A stretch of DNA of 64,000 bases from an uncultured Pseudoruegeria sp. (GTDB lineage: Bacteria; Pseudomonadota; Alphaproteobacteria; Rhodobacterales; Rhodobacteraceae): assembly GCA_947498155.1 (NCBI GenBank), contig CANMJD010000002.1, forward strand, positions 669,829-733,828, written 5' to 3'. Of this stretch, positions 25,927 through 35,834 are shown piece by piece. Position numbers and translations under genes: made by a program. The notes beneath the pieces were generated by a model. The model had not been told where the DNA came from. It saw only the letters and a list, made by a program, of their open reading frames with translations, and did no database searches. Position 1 is the first letter of the stretch. Each line of letters begins with the position of its first letter.

Positions 25927-27513
25927 ATGACCGATCTTGTGCCCGTTCGCCGCGCTCTGCTTTCTGTATCTGATAAAACCGGCCTGATAGAGCTTGGCCA
26001 AGCGCTTTCTGCCAAAGGCGTGGAGCTGCTTTCAACCGGTGGGTCCGCTAAAACCCTGCGCGAGGCGGGGCTAACCGTCATCGATGTTGCCGAAGTCACA
26101 GAGTTTCCCGAGATGATGGATGGCCGCGTTAAAACCCTGCATCCCCGTGTGCATGGCGGTTTGCTGGCGCTGCGAGACAACGACGACCACGTAGCCGCCA
26201 TGACTGAGCATGGCATCGGCGCGATCGATCTCTTGGTGGTGAACCTTTACCCGTTCGAGGAAACCGTCGCCAAGGGTGCCGATTATGACACCTGCATCGA
26301 AAACATCGATATCGGTGGCCCGGCGATGATCCGTGCTGCCGCTAAAAACCACGGCTTTGTGAATGTTGTGGTCGATGTCGAGGACTATGCCGCGCTGCTC
26401 TCCGAACTGGATGAAAACGACGGCGCGACCTCTTATGCCTTCCGTCAGACTTTGGCCCTGACCGCTTATTCCCGCACCGCCGCCTATGATGCTGCCGTTT
26501 CGGCTTGGATGGCTGATGCCTTGGCCGAAACGCCGCGCCGCCGTGCGGTTGCCGGCACCTTGGCACAAACCCTGCGCTATGGTGAAAACCCGCATCAGGA
26601 AGCGGCCTTTTATACCGATGGTTCTGCCCGTCCCGGTGTGGCCACAGCCACCCAGCATCAAGGCAAGGAATTGTCTTATAACAACATCAACGACACCGAT
26701 GCGGCGTTTGAGCTGGTGGCGGAATTTGATCCGGCCAACGGTCCGGCCTGTGCGATCATCAAGCACGCCAACCCCTGCGGCGTGGCCCAGGGTGCAAGCT
26801 TGAAAGAAGCTTATCAGAACGCCTTTGACTGTGACCGTACCTCAGCCTTTGGCGGGATCATCGCGCTGAACATGCCGTTGGACAAAGAAACCGCCGAAGA
26901 AATCGTCGGCATCTTTACCGAAGTTGTCATCGCGCCCGGTGCATCCGAGGACGCCAAGGCGGTCTTTGCCGCCAAGAAAAACCTGCGGTTGCTGACCACC
27001 GATGGCCTGCCCGATCCCAAAGATGCGTCTTTGACCGTGCGTCAGGTGTCCGGTGGCCTTCTGGTGCAAGACAAAGACAACGGCCATATCGATTTAGATG
27101 ATCTGAAAGTGGTGACCAAACGCGCCCCAACAGAGCAGGAAATGAAAGACCTGCTGTTCGCGTGGAAAGTCGCCAAACACGTCAAATCCAACGCGATCGT
27201 TTATACCCGTGACGGGGCGACTGTGGGGGTTGGTGCAGGCCAGATGAGCCGCGTTGACAGTTGCCGGATTGCCGCGCGCAAAGCCGAGGATATGGCCGAA
27301 GCGCTGGGCCTTGATGCGCCGCTGACCAAAGGCTCTTGTGTGGCGTCTGATGCGTTTTTCCCTTTTGCTGACGGATTGCTGACCGCTGCCGAAGCTGGGG
27401 CCACAGCCGTGATCCAACCCGGTGGTTCGATGCGCGATGATGAGGTAATCAAAGCCGCGGATGAAGCGGGTCTTGCCATGGTGCTCACCGGTATGCGCCA
27501 CTTCCGTCACTAA
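25927..27513 (+). CDS. purH: Bifunctional AICAR transformylase / IMP cyclohydrolase
   Basis: A protein of 528 residues catalysing the last two steps of IMP synthesis. The N-terminal MGS-like cyclohydrolase domain (1-~130) has [15 protein letters not shown] and [17 protein letters not shown]. The transformylase domain has [25 protein letters not shown] (catalytic Lys-His) and [14 protein letters not shown]. The ATG at 25927 follows AAGGA and matches the family start, although the frame remains open 19 codons upstream into the heparinase gene. lspA follows after 10 bases. Confidence 0.97.
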   Translation: MTDLVPVRRALLSVSDKTGLIELGQALSAKGVELLSTGGSAKTLREAGLTVIDVAEVTEFPEMMDGRVKTLHPRVHGGLLALRDNDDHVAAMTEHGIGAIDLLVVNLYPFEETVAKGADYDTCIENIDIGGPAMIRAAAKNHGFVNVVVDVEDYAALLSELDENDGATSYAFRQTLALTAYSRTAAYDAAVSAWMADALAETPRRRAVAGTLAQTLRYGENPHQEAAFYTDGSARPGVATATQHQGKELSYNNINDTDAAFELVAEFDPANGPACAIIKHANPCGVAQGASLKEAYQNAFDCDRTSAFGGIIALNMPLDKETAEEIVGIFTEVVIAPGASEDAKAVFAAKKNLRLLTTDGLPDPKDASLTVRQVSGGLLVQDKDNGHIDLDDLKVVTKRAPTEQEMKDLLFAWKVAKHVKSNAIVYTRDGATVGVGAGQMSRVDSCRIAARKAEDMAEALGLDAPLTKGSCVASDAFFPFADGLLTAAEAGATAVIQPGGSMRDDEVIKAADEAGLAMVLTGMRHFRH

Positions 27514-27523
27514 GGAAAAACCG

Positions 27524-27994
27524 ATGCGTCGTCTCTGGATCACGGCTTTTATTGTCTTCACCCTTGATCAGGTGAGCAAATGGGCTGTGGTGCAGTCAAT
27601 GGATTTGAAAACGCGGTTGGCCATTGATGTATGGCCGCCGTTTCTGAATTTTCGCATGGCGTGGAATGACGGGGTGAATTTCGGCCTGTTTGGAAACTCA
27701 ACCGATATCATGCGCTGGGTTTTGATTGCTGTGGCCTTGGTGATTTCGGGTTGGGTGCTCTGGTGGATTCGCCGCGAAGACCCCAAACCGATGGGCTATA
27801 TCTCTGCCGGTATTCTGATCGGTGGGGCGTTGGGCAATGTGATTGACCGGATCATTTACGGCGCTGTAGCAGATTTTCTGAACATGTCCTGCTGCGGATT
27901 TACCAACCCCTATGCCTTTAATGTGGCCGATATCGCGATCTTTATCGGGGCCTTCGGGCTGATCTTTTTCACCGGTGATAAAAAGCCAGCGTGA
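27524..27994 (+). CDS. lspA: Lipoprotein signal peptidase (signal peptidase II)
   Basis: A protein of 156 residues in the inner membrane with four hydrophobic segments. It cleaves prolipoprotein signal peptides before the lipidated cysteine. The catalytic aspartates are in GNVIDRIIYGAVADFL and FNVADIAIFIGAFG, and the N-D-G-V-N-F-G-L-F region is also conserved. TAAGGA precedes the ATG at 27524. It is followed by a gene for a small lipoprotein that would be its substrate. Confidence 0.95.
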   Translation: MRRLWITAFIVFTLDQVSKWAVVQSMDLKTRLAIDVWPPFLNFRMAWNDGVNFGLFGNSTDIMRWVLIAVALVISGWVLWWIRREDPKPMGYISAGILIGGALGNVIDRIIYGAVADFLNMSCCGFTNPYAFNVADIAIFIGAFGLIFFTGDKKPA

Positions 27995-28046
27995 CCTGCC
28001 GTTCATCTTGGGTTAAACAGCTAAAAACAGGCGAGAGGAGTGATCA

Positions 28047-28583
28047 ATGCGCAAAGGAATTCGGGCTGCTGGTACAGCAATCGCCGCTTGCGTGATGCTC
28101 TCTGCCTGTAGCGGCAGCGACTACCCCTTGCTGAATATTGAAAACTCTGACGGCACGCCGGATGAATTCGGCATTTTGCCGACCAAACCACTGCAATCGC
28201 CCGAAGATGTTTCCAGCCTGCCAACACCGACGCCAGGTGGTAAGAACCTTGTCGATCCGACGCCGAATTCCGATGCCATTGCGGCACTGGGGGGCAATCC
28301 CGAGGTCATTCAGGAAGGGCGCGGCATTGCCAGTTCCGATGGCAGCCTTGTCAATTACGCCACCCGCTATGGGGTGACGCCAAACATCCGACAAGTGCTG
28401 GCGCAGGAAGATGTGGAATATCGCAAAGGCAAAGGCCCGCTGTTGTTTGAACGCTGGGTTGGCAAAAGCGTATATTTTGAAACCTATGCGGCGCAGTCGC
28501 TGAACCAGACCGCTGAACTGCAACGGTTCCGCCGTGCCGGTGTGCGCACCCCGTCGGCTCCACCGGAATTGCCCGAACAATAA
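28047..28583 (+). CDS. DUF3035 family lipoprotein
   Basis: A protein of 178 residues with a lipoprotein signal (lipobox LSAC, Cys at residue 21). The body, with PDEFGILPTKPLQSP, LPTPTPGGKNLVDPTP and RYGVTPNIRQVLAQED, matches the DUF3035 family, which is largely confined to Rhodobacterales. A basic-aromatic C-terminal region includes YRKGKGPLLFERWVGKS. The function is unknown; an envelope role follows from lipidation. It lies between lspA and the M16 peptidase pair, probably in one transcription unit. Confidence 0.88.
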   Translation: MRKGIRAAGTAIAACVMLSACSGSDYPLLNIENSDGTPDEFGILPTKPLQSPEDVSSLPTPTPGGKNLVDPTPNSDAIAALGGNPEVIQEGRGIASSDGSLVNYATRYGVTPNIRQVLAQEDVEYRKGKGPLLFERWVGKSVYFETYAAQSLNQTAELQRFRRAGVRTPSAPPELPEQ

Positions 28584-28682
28584 TCTGACGTTTTTCCCGC
28601 CGGTGTTCACATCCGCGTAAGCAGAGCTTGAAGCTGGCCCGCGATGGCGTAGGTTAGCCCTATGTTCAAGCAGGAGCTGCCC

Positions 28683-30041
28683 ATGCGTCGCATGTTTGCG
28701 TTATTTACTCTGGTTATTGGCGGTCTCTTTTCGCCGCTCTCCGCCGAAGAAAACATCACCACCTACAGGCTCGACAATGGCATGGACGTGTTGGTCCTAG
28801 AGGATCACCGCGCCCCCGTTGTGGTGCAAATGGTCTGGTATCGCGCTGGTGCTGCAGATGAGCCGCCTGGCGTTTCCGGTGTGGCTCATTTTCTGGAGCA
28901 TCTTTTGTTTAAAGGTACCGAAACCCTCGCCCCCGGAGAGCTCTCCAAAACTGTTGCCGCCCATGGTGGGTCGGACAATGCTTTCACTTCGTGGGATTAC
29001 ACCGGCTACTTCCAACGGATTGCGGCGGATCGGCTGGAACTGATGATGCGTATGGAAAGCGACCGGATGCGTAATCTGCGGTTGGATGAAGAAGACATCC
29101 TGACCGAGCGGCAGGTGATTTTGGAAGAACGCAACCAGCGTACGGATAATGATCCAGGTGCTTTGTTTGGCGAACAACGCCGCGCGGCGCTTTATATGAA
29201 TCACCCCTATGGCATTCCGGTCATTGGCTGGCGTCATGAAATGGAAGACCTTTCACTTGAGGACGCATTGGCATTTTACGAACGTTTCTATGCGCCCAAT
29301 AACGCAATTCTGATTGTCGCCGGTGATGTCGAACCCGAGGCGGTACTGGAACTGGCTAAAACCTATTACGGCCCCCTGGCCCCGACCGAGGGTCTTGGCC
29401 CGCGTGCGCGCCCTCAGGAGCCACCACAACTGTCGGAACGGCGCTTGACCTATACTGACCCGAGGGTCTCGCAGCCCTATGTCATCCGCAATTATCTTGC
29501 CCCGCAACGCAGGACCGGTGCTCAGGAAGATGCTGCAGCGCTTGTGATGCTGTCGAATGTGCTGGGCGGCAATCCGACGACCTCAGTGCTGGCTGAAAAA
29601 CTCCAATTCGAAGAGCAAACAGCGCTGTATTCCGCGGCATTCTATGATGGCACATCGCTGGATCAGACAAGCTTTGGACTGGTCGTTGTGCCGCAGGAAG
29701 GGGTCTCTTTGCAAGAGGCCGAAGACGCTCTGGATGCAGCAATCGCCGAATTTATCGAGGAGGGTGTTGATTCCGCACAATTCGAGCGGATCAAGACCCA
29801 GATCAAGGCGGCTGAGATCTATGCCCGTGACGATGTCGAATCCGCCGCCCGTCGCTATGGCACCGCACTGACCACTGGGTTGACGGTGCAGGATGTGCAA
29901 GCTTGGCCCGATGTCCTGATGGCGGTCAGCAAAGAAGATGTCATCAACGCCGCCAAAGCATTGTTTCAAGACAATAACGCAGTCACCGGCTGGCTCATGA
30001 AAGAAACACCCCAACCCTTAACCGAGGAGGAGGCACAATGA
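28683..30041 (+). CDS. M16 family zinc metallopeptidase (catalytic member)
   Basis: A protein of 452 residues with a signal peptide (1-20). The inverted zinc motif HxxEH is H69-FLE-H73 in HFLEHLLFKGTE, with the third ligand Glu in the DNDPGALFGEQ region downstream. The second M16 half follows to the C-terminus. It is a periplasmic processing peptidase resembling mitochondrial processing peptidase beta. I choose the ATG at 28683 because AGGAG is 6 bases upstream and the signal peptide then starts with Arg residues; another ATG is at 28662. It overlaps the next M16 gene by 4 bases. Confidence 0.94.
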   Translation: MRRMFALFTLVIGGLFSPLSAEENITTYRLDNGMDVLVLEDHRAPVVVQMVWYRAGAADEPPGVSGVAHFLEHLLFKGTETLAPGELSKTVAAHGGSDNAFTSWDYTGYFQRIAADRLELMMRMESDRMRNLRLDEEDILTERQVILEERNQRTDNDPGALFGEQRRAALYMNHPYGIPVIGWRHEMEDLSLEDALAFYERFYAPNNAILIVAGDVEPEAVLELAKTYYGPLAPTEGLGPRARPQEPPQLSERRLTYTDPRVSQPYVIRNYLAPQRRTGAQEDAAALVMLSNVLGGNPTTSVLAEKLQFEEQTALYSAAFYDGTSLDQTSFGLVVVPQEGVSLQEAEDALDAAIAEFIEEGVDSAQFERIKTQIKAAEIYARDDVESAARRYGTALTTGLTVQDVQAWPDVLMAVSKEDVINAAKALFQDNNAVTGWLMKETPQPLTEEEAQ

Positions 30042-31354
30042 TGCGGTCCATCCTAACGGCTGCCGTGACCTCGGTGATTCTGGCCTTGCCCGCGTGGGCG
30101 GCGGTTGAAATACAAGAAGTCACATCAGAAGGCGGTATCGATGCCTGGCTGGTAGAAGAACACTCGATCCCGTTTGCGGTGATAGAAATCCGCTTTAAGG
30201 GCGGCACCAGCCTTGATGCGGAAGGTAAGCGCGGGGCCATTAACCTGATGACCGGTTTGATCGAAGAGGGGGCGGGCGAGATGGATGCCCGCGCTTTTGC
30301 CGAGGCCCGCGAAAGTCTGGCCGCCAGCTTTAGTTTCAACGCCTATGATGATGCTTTGGCGATTTCGGCGCAGTTTCTGACCGAAAACCGGGACGCGTCG
30401 ATTGAGCTCTTGCGCACGGCGTTGATCGAAACCCGATTTGATCAGGATGCAGTGGATCGTGTGCGCGGGCAGGTGACCTCGATCATCAAGGGCGACGCCA
30501 AGGACCCCGGCCGTATTGCCAGCGCGACCTTTGACGCCATGGCTTTTGGTGATCACCCCTATGGCAGCAGCGGCAAGGGCACGTTGGAGTCTGTGGCGGG
30601 ATTGACCCAAGCGGATATGTTTGACGCACGTGACCGGGTGATGGCCAAGGATCGGCTGTTTGTGGGGGCGGTGGGCGATATCACCGCCGAAGAACTGGGC
30701 GCGGTGCTAGACCGTTTGCTGGGGGATCTGCCCGACACCGGCGCGCCGCAACCGGCAGAAGCCTCTTTTGCGTTGCAAGGGGGCGTCACCGTGGTGCCCT
30801 TTGCCACGCCGCAATCCGTGGCGATTTTTGGCCATGAGGGCATGAAACGCGACGATCCTGATTTCTTTGCGGCTTATGTGATGAATCAAGTTCTGGGGGC
30901 GGGGGGCTTTTCCTCGCGCCTGATGGAAGAGGTGCGCGAAAAGCGCGGCCTGACCTATGGGATTTCCACTTTTCTGGTGCCGATGGATCATGCCGAGACC
31001 GTGCAGGGGCAGGTGGCCTCCAGTAACGCCACAATGGCCGAAGCGATTGATGTGGTACGGGCCGAATGGCAACGGATGGCCGAACAAGGCCTGACGGATC
31101 AAGAATTGCAGGACGCCAAGACCTTTCTGACGGGGGCCTACCCCTTGCGGTTTGATGGCAACGGGCCGATTGCAAACATTCTTGTTGGCATGCAGTCGCA
31201 GGGTCTGCCGTTGGATTACATCGAAACCCGCAACGCCAAAGTCGAGGCCGTCACCAAAGAAGATGTGGCGAGGGTCGCGGGTGAATTGCTGGATGCTGAT
31301 GCGCTGCATTTTGTCGTGGTTGGCCAACCCGAGAACCTCGAGTCCACCGAATAG
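30038..31354 (+). CDS. M16 family protein, non-catalytic partner
   Basis: A protein of 438 residues with a signal peptide (1-21, ALPAWA). It has the M16 fold but lacks HxxEH: the matching stretch reads KRGAINLMTGLIEEGAG. It keeps the R/Y pair region REKRGLTYGISTF, which in M16 dimers contributes to the active site of the partner. The pair therefore looks like a heterodimer of one zinc-bearing and one Arg/Tyr-bearing subunit, as in mitochondrial processing peptidase and Sphingomonas Sph2681/2682. The 4-base overlap supports equal production. Confidence 0.92.
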   Translation: MMRSILTAAVTSVILALPAWAAVEIQEVTSEGGIDAWLVEEHSIPFAVIEIRFKGGTSLDAEGKRGAINLMTGLIEEGAGEMDARAFAEARESLAASFSFNAYDDALAISAQFLTENRDASIELLRTALIETRFDQDAVDRVRGQVTSIIKGDAKDPGRIASATFDAMAFGDHPYGSSGKGTLESVAGLTQADMFDARDRVMAKDRLFVGAVGDITAEELGAVLDRLLGDLPDTGAPQPAEASFALQGGVTVVPFATPQSVAIFGHEGMKRDDPDFFAAYVMNQVLGAGGFSSRLMEEVREKRGLTYGISTFLVPMDHAETVQGQVASSNATMAEAIDVVRAEWQRMAEQGLTDQELQDAKTFLTGAYPLRFDGNGPIANILVGMQSQGLPLDYIETRNAKVEAVTKEDVARVAGELLDADALHFVVVGQPENLESTE

Positions 31355-31362
31355 AAAAACCG

Positions 31363-32532
31363 TTATGCGCTGTCGGGTTTCACCGTCAGCGCATGGACGA
31401 TCCCGCCCAGCAATAGGCCCCAGACAGCAGCACTCAGGCCGATCAGTGTCATGCCCGAGGCCGTGACCAAAAAGGTGATCACAGCCGCATCGCGGGATTT
31501 AACCGGTTCCAGTGCAGCAGCGGTGGAATTGGCGAAAACCCCCAAAAGCGCCACACCGGCAAGGGTCGCGAGGGTCTGCGGTGGGGCCAGAATGGCCACG
31601 GTGGTGATCACCGCCGCAAATAGACCAAAAATGCAATAAAACCCACCAGCGACCACGGCTGACCAATAGCGTTGGGCAGGGTCGGGATGGGAATCCTCAT
31701 TTGAGCACATCACGGCTGTAATCGCCGCGATACAGGTGGCCGGTGATCCAAAGGGGGCGCTGAGCAGGCTGGCCAGCCCGACACCGGAAAGCAGCCGTTG
31801 TGCGGGGGGCTGATAGCCAAAGCTGCGCAGCACCGCGAGGCCGGGGATGTTCTGAGTGGCCATGGTGACGATATACAAGGGCAGACCGATACCGATCATC
31901 GCTTCAAGCGAAAAATCGGGCATCACAAAGCTGGCGGGTTGGATCATCCGCTCCGGCATGGGGAGCGTAAACCCGTTGTGGATCAGCGTCAGTGTCAAGG
32001 CCGCCATCACGGCGGCTGGCACGGCGAACATTCTGCTGAACCGGCCCACAATAAACCACACCGCGATGATCGGCAGCGCGGTTTGCGGCACCTCTGCCAG
32101 CGCTTTGAACGGCTCTATACACAACCAGACCAGAACACCTGCCAACATGGCTTGGGCGATGGGGACGGGGATCGCCATGGCAAGACGGCTTAAGGGGCGA
32201 AACAGTCCCGAAAGCAATGTCAGTGCTCCGGCAAAGAGAAACGCCCCGACGGCGGTTTCAAATCCTGCTACAGGCGCGGTGGACACGGCCAACAGGGCCA
32301 CACCTGGGGTAGACCACGCCACACTGGAGGGAAGGCGAGTCAGCAAGCTGAGCAGGATGCCGGTAATCCCCATTGATAGTGCGGCCGCCAGAACCGCACC
32401 AGCGGCTTGGGCCTCCGTCGCGCCGACGGCTTTGACGCCTTGCAAAACAATGGGGAAAGAACTGAAAAAGCCGACAACCGCAACGACAAATCCGGTCGAG
32501 ACTGTTTGCAAAGGAGGGAGATATCGCGACAC
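31363..32532 (-). CDS. BenE family benzoate/H+ symporter-like membrane protein
   Basis: A protein of 389 residues with about 12 membrane segments. LPSSVAWSTPGVALLA, AIPVPIAQAMLAGVLVWLC, MATQNIPGLAVLRSFGYQPP and LLSAPFGSPATCIAAITAVMC are recognisable BenE-type segments. The family imports benzoate with protons; no benzoate degradation genes are in the window, so the substrate is uncertain. It converges with the M16 pair (8 bases between stops) and is divergent from mutL. Confidence 0.9.
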   Translation of the reverse strand: MSRYLPPLQTVSTGFVVAVVGFFSSFPIVLQGVKAVGATEAQAAGAVLAAALSMGITGILLSLLTRLPSSVAWSTPGVALLAVSTAPVAGFETAVGAFLFAGALTLLSGLFRPLSRLAMAIPVPIAQAMLAGVLVWLCIEPFKALAEVPQTALPIIAVWFIVGRFSRMFAVPAAVMAALTLTLIHNGFTLPMPERMIQPASFVMPDFSLEAMIGIGLPLYIVTMATQNIPGLAVLRSFGYQPPAQRLLSGVGLASLLSAPFGSPATCIAAITAVMCSNEDSHPDPAQRYWSAVVAGGFYCIFGLFAAVITTVAILAPPQTLATLAGVALLGVFANSTAAALEPVKSRDAAVITFLVTASGMTLIGLSAAVWGLLLGGIVHALTVKPDSA

Positions 32533-32636
32533 GGTTTGCCTAACGTTTTCGTCTCTGTCCTTTCTTCTAGACCTCTGGTGATAGGCACCGCAAGCCTGCT
32601 GGCAGAATCGGGGAAGGATATGCTATTTCTGGTGGT

Positions 32637-34496
32637 ATGAATGTAGCCGACCCCAATATAAGCCAAAACCGCCCTCAAATCCGCCAGTTGGATGAAACCG
32701 CGATCAACCGTATTGCAGCCGGTGAAGTTGTCGAACGCCCAGCCTCTGCCGTCAAAGAACTGGTGGAAAACGCGTTGGATGCCGGGGCGACCCGCATCGA
32801 GATTGCCTATGCGGATGGCGGCAAGACCCTGATCCGCATCACCGATAACGGCCACGGGATGAGCGCAAGCGATCTGCCGCTGGCCCTGTCACGTCATGCG
32901 ACGTCAAAGATTGATGGCACGGACCTGTTGGACATCCATTCTTTTGGCTTTCGCGGAGAGGCTTTGCCCTCGCTCGGATCGGTGGGCCGTCTGACCATTA
33001 CCTCGCGGGCCAAGGGCGAGGACGCGGCGATGATTCGTGTGGCCGGTGGCAAGCTTGATCCGGTGCGTCCGGCGGCGCTGTCTGCCGGCACCGTGGTGGA
33101 ATTGCGTGATCTGTTTTACGCGACACCGGCGCGGCTGAAATTCATGCGCTCTGATCGGGCCGAGGTGCAAGCGATCAGCGATGTTGTCAAACGTCTGGCG
33201 ATGGCGGAACCTCATGTCGGATTTACCCTGCGCGATCTGTCGGGGGGCGGTGAGGGCCGCGTGACCTTTCGGGCGGATGCGGAAAACGGTGATCTGTTTG
33301 ACGCGCTCCATGCCCGCCTGCGGCGTATTCTGGGGGCTGAATTTGCCGAAAACGCTCTGCTGATTGATGCGAACCGCGACGGCATCAGCCTGACCGGCTA
33401 TGCGGCTTTGCCGACCTATTCGCGCGGCTCTTCTGTGGCGCAATATCTGTTTGTGAACGGACGGCCAGTCAAAGACAAAATGCTCTATGGCGCGTTGCGC
33501 GCCGCCTATTTTGATTTTCTATCGCGTGACCGCCATCCGGCGGCGGTGCTGTTTCTGACATGCGATCCGCATCTGGTCGATGTGAACGTGCATCCGGCAA
33601 AATCCGAAGTGCGCTTTCGCGATCCGGGCATTGCGCGGGGCTTGCTGGTTTCTGGACTGCGCCATGCCTTGGCCAACGCAGGGCATCGGGCTTCTACCAC
33701 GGTAGCAGGGGCCACTCTGGGGGCGTTTCGCCCTGAAAATCCCACCGGCAGCCCGCGCCAGTATCAGATGGAACGGCCCAGCCTTGGTGCGCGCCGCGAA
33801 AGCTATGCTGCGCAGGCCCCGTTGCAACCCGCACAGGGGTTTGCCGAAGGGTTTGCCCCGTCGGGACGGATCGAAACACCGGAAGACACCGCCACGGCCG
33901 ACGCGCCGCCGGTTGATCTGCCGTTAGGGGCGGCGCGCGGGCAGGTGCACGAGAATTATATCATCGCGCAAACCGCCGATGGCATGGTGATCGTTGATCA
34001 ACACGCTGCCCACGAACGGCTGGTCTATGAAAAACTGAAAAGGCAAATGGCGGACAATGGTGTCGCCGCGCAGGCCTTGCTGATCCCTGAAATCGTCGAG
34101 CTTTCTGAACAGGACCGCAGCACCTTGCTCGAACAGGCCAGTGATTTCGCTAAATTCGGTCTGACCATCGAAGGGTTCGGCCCCACCGCCATCGCCATTC
34201 GCGAAACCCCCGCGATTCTGGGCGAGGTTAATGCCGAAGCGATGATCCGAGATATTCTGGACGAGTTGGCCGATCTGAACGAAAGCCTGACCCTGCAGGC
34301 CCGCATCGAGGCCATCCTGTCACGGGTGGCCTGTCATGGCTCGATCCGCTCTGGCCGCCGGATGCGCGGCGAAGAAATGAACGCGCTTTTGCGCGAAATG
34401 GAGGCGACACCGCATTCCGGCCAGTGTAACCATGGCCGTCCGACCTATGTCGAACTCAAACTCTCTGACATCGAAAGGCTTTTCGGACGCACATGA
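32637..34496 (+). CDS. mutL: DNA mismatch repair protein MutL
   Basis: A protein of 619 residues. The GHKL ATPase motifs are present: ELVENALDAGATRIEI, RITDNGHGM and HSFGFRGEALPSLGSVG, followed by the transducer domain with FVNGRPVKDKML and DVNVHPAKSEVRF. A variable linker (~340-420) leads to the C-terminal dimerisation domain with IVDQHAAHERLVYEKL, CHGSIRSGRRM and GQCNHGRPTYVEL. The C-terminal DQHAAHER and CNHGRP segments fit the endonuclease type of MutL found in bacteria lacking MutH. It overlaps rmuC by 4 bases. Confidence 0.97.
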   Translation: MNVADPNISQNRPQIRQLDETAINRIAAGEVVERPASAVKELVENALDAGATRIEIAYADGGKTLIRITDNGHGMSASDLPLALSRHATSKIDGTDLLDIHSFGFRGEALPSLGSVGRLTITSRAKGEDAAMIRVAGGKLDPVRPAALSAGTVVELRDLFYATPARLKFMRSDRAEVQAISDVVKRLAMAEPHVGFTLRDLSGGGEGRVTFRADAENGDLFDALHARLRRILGAEFAENALLIDANRDGISLTGYAALPTYSRGSSVAQYLFVNGRPVKDKMLYGALRAAYFDFLSRDRHPAAVLFLTCDPHLVDVNVHPAKSEVRFRDPGIARGLLVSGLRHALANAGHRASTTVAGATLGAFRPENPTGSPRQYQMERPSLGARRESYAAQAPLQPAQGFAEGFAPSGRIETPEDTATADAPPVDLPLGAARGQVHENYIIAQTADGMVIVDQHAAHERLVYEKLKRQMADNGVAAQALLIPEIVELSEQDRSTLLEQASDFAKFGLTIEGFGPTAIAIRETPAILGEVNAEAMIRDILDELADLNESLTLQARIEAILSRVACHGSIRSGRRMRGEEMNALLREMEATPHSGQCNHGRPTYVELKLSDIERLFGRT

Positions 34497-35833
34497 TCCA
34501 GATTGGCGATACCTCTTATTCGACCTCGGACCCAATTGTCATTGCTGTTGGCATCGGCGCGGCCATTGTTCTGTTATTTCTGGTTCTGATGATCATGGCG
34601 ATCAAGGCTGCCGGACGCTCGGCGCAAATGACTGCGCCATTGACGCAGCAACTCGGTCACTTGGGGCAGCGGGTCGAACAGCTGAGCGAAGGGCAATCGG
34701 GCCTGTCGGGCAGTCTGAGCCATGTGTCGCAATCCCAGCAGGTCGCGCAGGCGCAGATGATGAATCTGATGGAACAGCGGCTGGGCGAGGTGCAGATCAA
34801 TGTGAACGAAAACCTGAACCGCGTGCAGCAGAGCACCGGCGAAAACCTGACTCAAATGCAAAAAGCCATGGCCGAAAGCCTGACGCAGGCGCAGTTGCAG
34901 ATGAAAGAGAACCTTGCCGATATTCAGCTAAAGACCGCGCGCAGTCTGGCCGAGGTGCAGGAAAAGATGAGCGACAGTCTTCAGGGCAATGCCAAGCAGA
35001 CCGCCACCAGCCTGACGCAGTTGCAGGAACGCCTGCTAACCATCGATAAAGCTCAGGAGAATATCGAAAAACTATCGGGGGATGTGTTGGGCTTGCAGGA
35101 TATCCTGTCCAACAAACAAACCCGTGGCGCCTTTGGGGAAATCCAACTTAATGACATTGTGTCCAAGGCTTTGCCAAAAGATAGCTTTGATTTGCAGCAG
35201 ACCCTGTCCAACGGAAAACGGGCCGATTGCCTGATCCATCTGCCCAACCCACCGGGGCCAATTGTAATCGACAGTAAATTCCCGCTGGAAGCCTATGAGG
35301 CCCTGCGGCGTGCCGAGACGCCGGTGCAATTGACCGAAGCGCAGCGGTTTCTGAAAACCTCGGTGCGTAAGCATATCAAGGACATCAGCGATAAATACAT
35401 CATCGAAGGCGAAACCGCTGACGGGGCGCTGATGTTTTTGCCCTCCGAAGCCGTCTATGCCGAGTTGCACGCGAATTTTCCCGAACTCGTGCGCGAAGGC
35501 TTTGCGGCGCGGGTTTGGATTGTGTCACCGACGACCTGTATGGCGACGCTGAACACCATGCGGGCGATCCTGAAAGATGCGCGAATGCGGGCACAAGCGG
35601 GCCATATCCGCAAGGAATTGAACCTGCTGCATGGGGATGTGGATCGTCTGGGCACGCGGGTCGAAAATCTGGATCGGCATTTCGGGCAGGCGGCCAAGGA
35701 TATTTCGGACATCAAAATCAGCGCTGAAAAGGCCGGAAAACGTGCGCAGCGGCTGGATAATTTCGACTTTGAGGAACTGGCAGCAGAAAGCGTGCCGGAC
35801 GCCGTGGTGCCGCTGGCGCAGCCCAAAGGCTAA
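34493..35833 (+). CDS. rmuC: DNA recombination protein RmuC
   Basis: A protein of 446 residues. One membrane segment lies at ~13-36, followed by a very long Gln/Glu-rich coiled coil (~45-195) and the RmuC nuclease-like domain, where TRGAFGEIQL, NGKRADCLIHLPNPPGPIVID, KFPLEAYEAL and the DKYI..GALMFLPSEAVYAEL region stand out. RmuC limits inversions at short inverted repeats, and the fold is related to restriction endonucleases. Translational coupling to mutL suggests joint expression of genome-stability functions. Confidence 0.94.
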   Translation: MIQIGDTSYSTSDPIVIAVGIGAAIVLLFLVLMIMAIKAAGRSAQMTAPLTQQLGHLGQRVEQLSEGQSGLSGSLSHVSQSQQVAQAQMMNLMEQRLGEVQINVNENLNRVQQSTGENLTQMQKAMAESLTQAQLQMKENLADIQLKTARSLAEVQEKMSDSLQGNAKQTATSLTQLQERLLTIDKAQENIEKLSGDVLGLQDILSNKQTRGAFGEIQLNDIVSKALPKDSFDLQQTLSNGKRADCLIHLPNPPGPIVIDSKFPLEAYEALRRAETPVQLTEAQRFLKTSVRKHIKDISDKYIIEGETADGALMFLPSEAVYAELHANFPELVREGFAARVWIVSPTTCMATLNTMRAILKDARMRAQAGHIRKELNLLHGDVDRLGTRVENLDRHFGQAAKDISDIKISAEKAGKRAQRLDNFDFEELAAESVPDAVVPLAQPKG

Positions 35834-35834
35834 C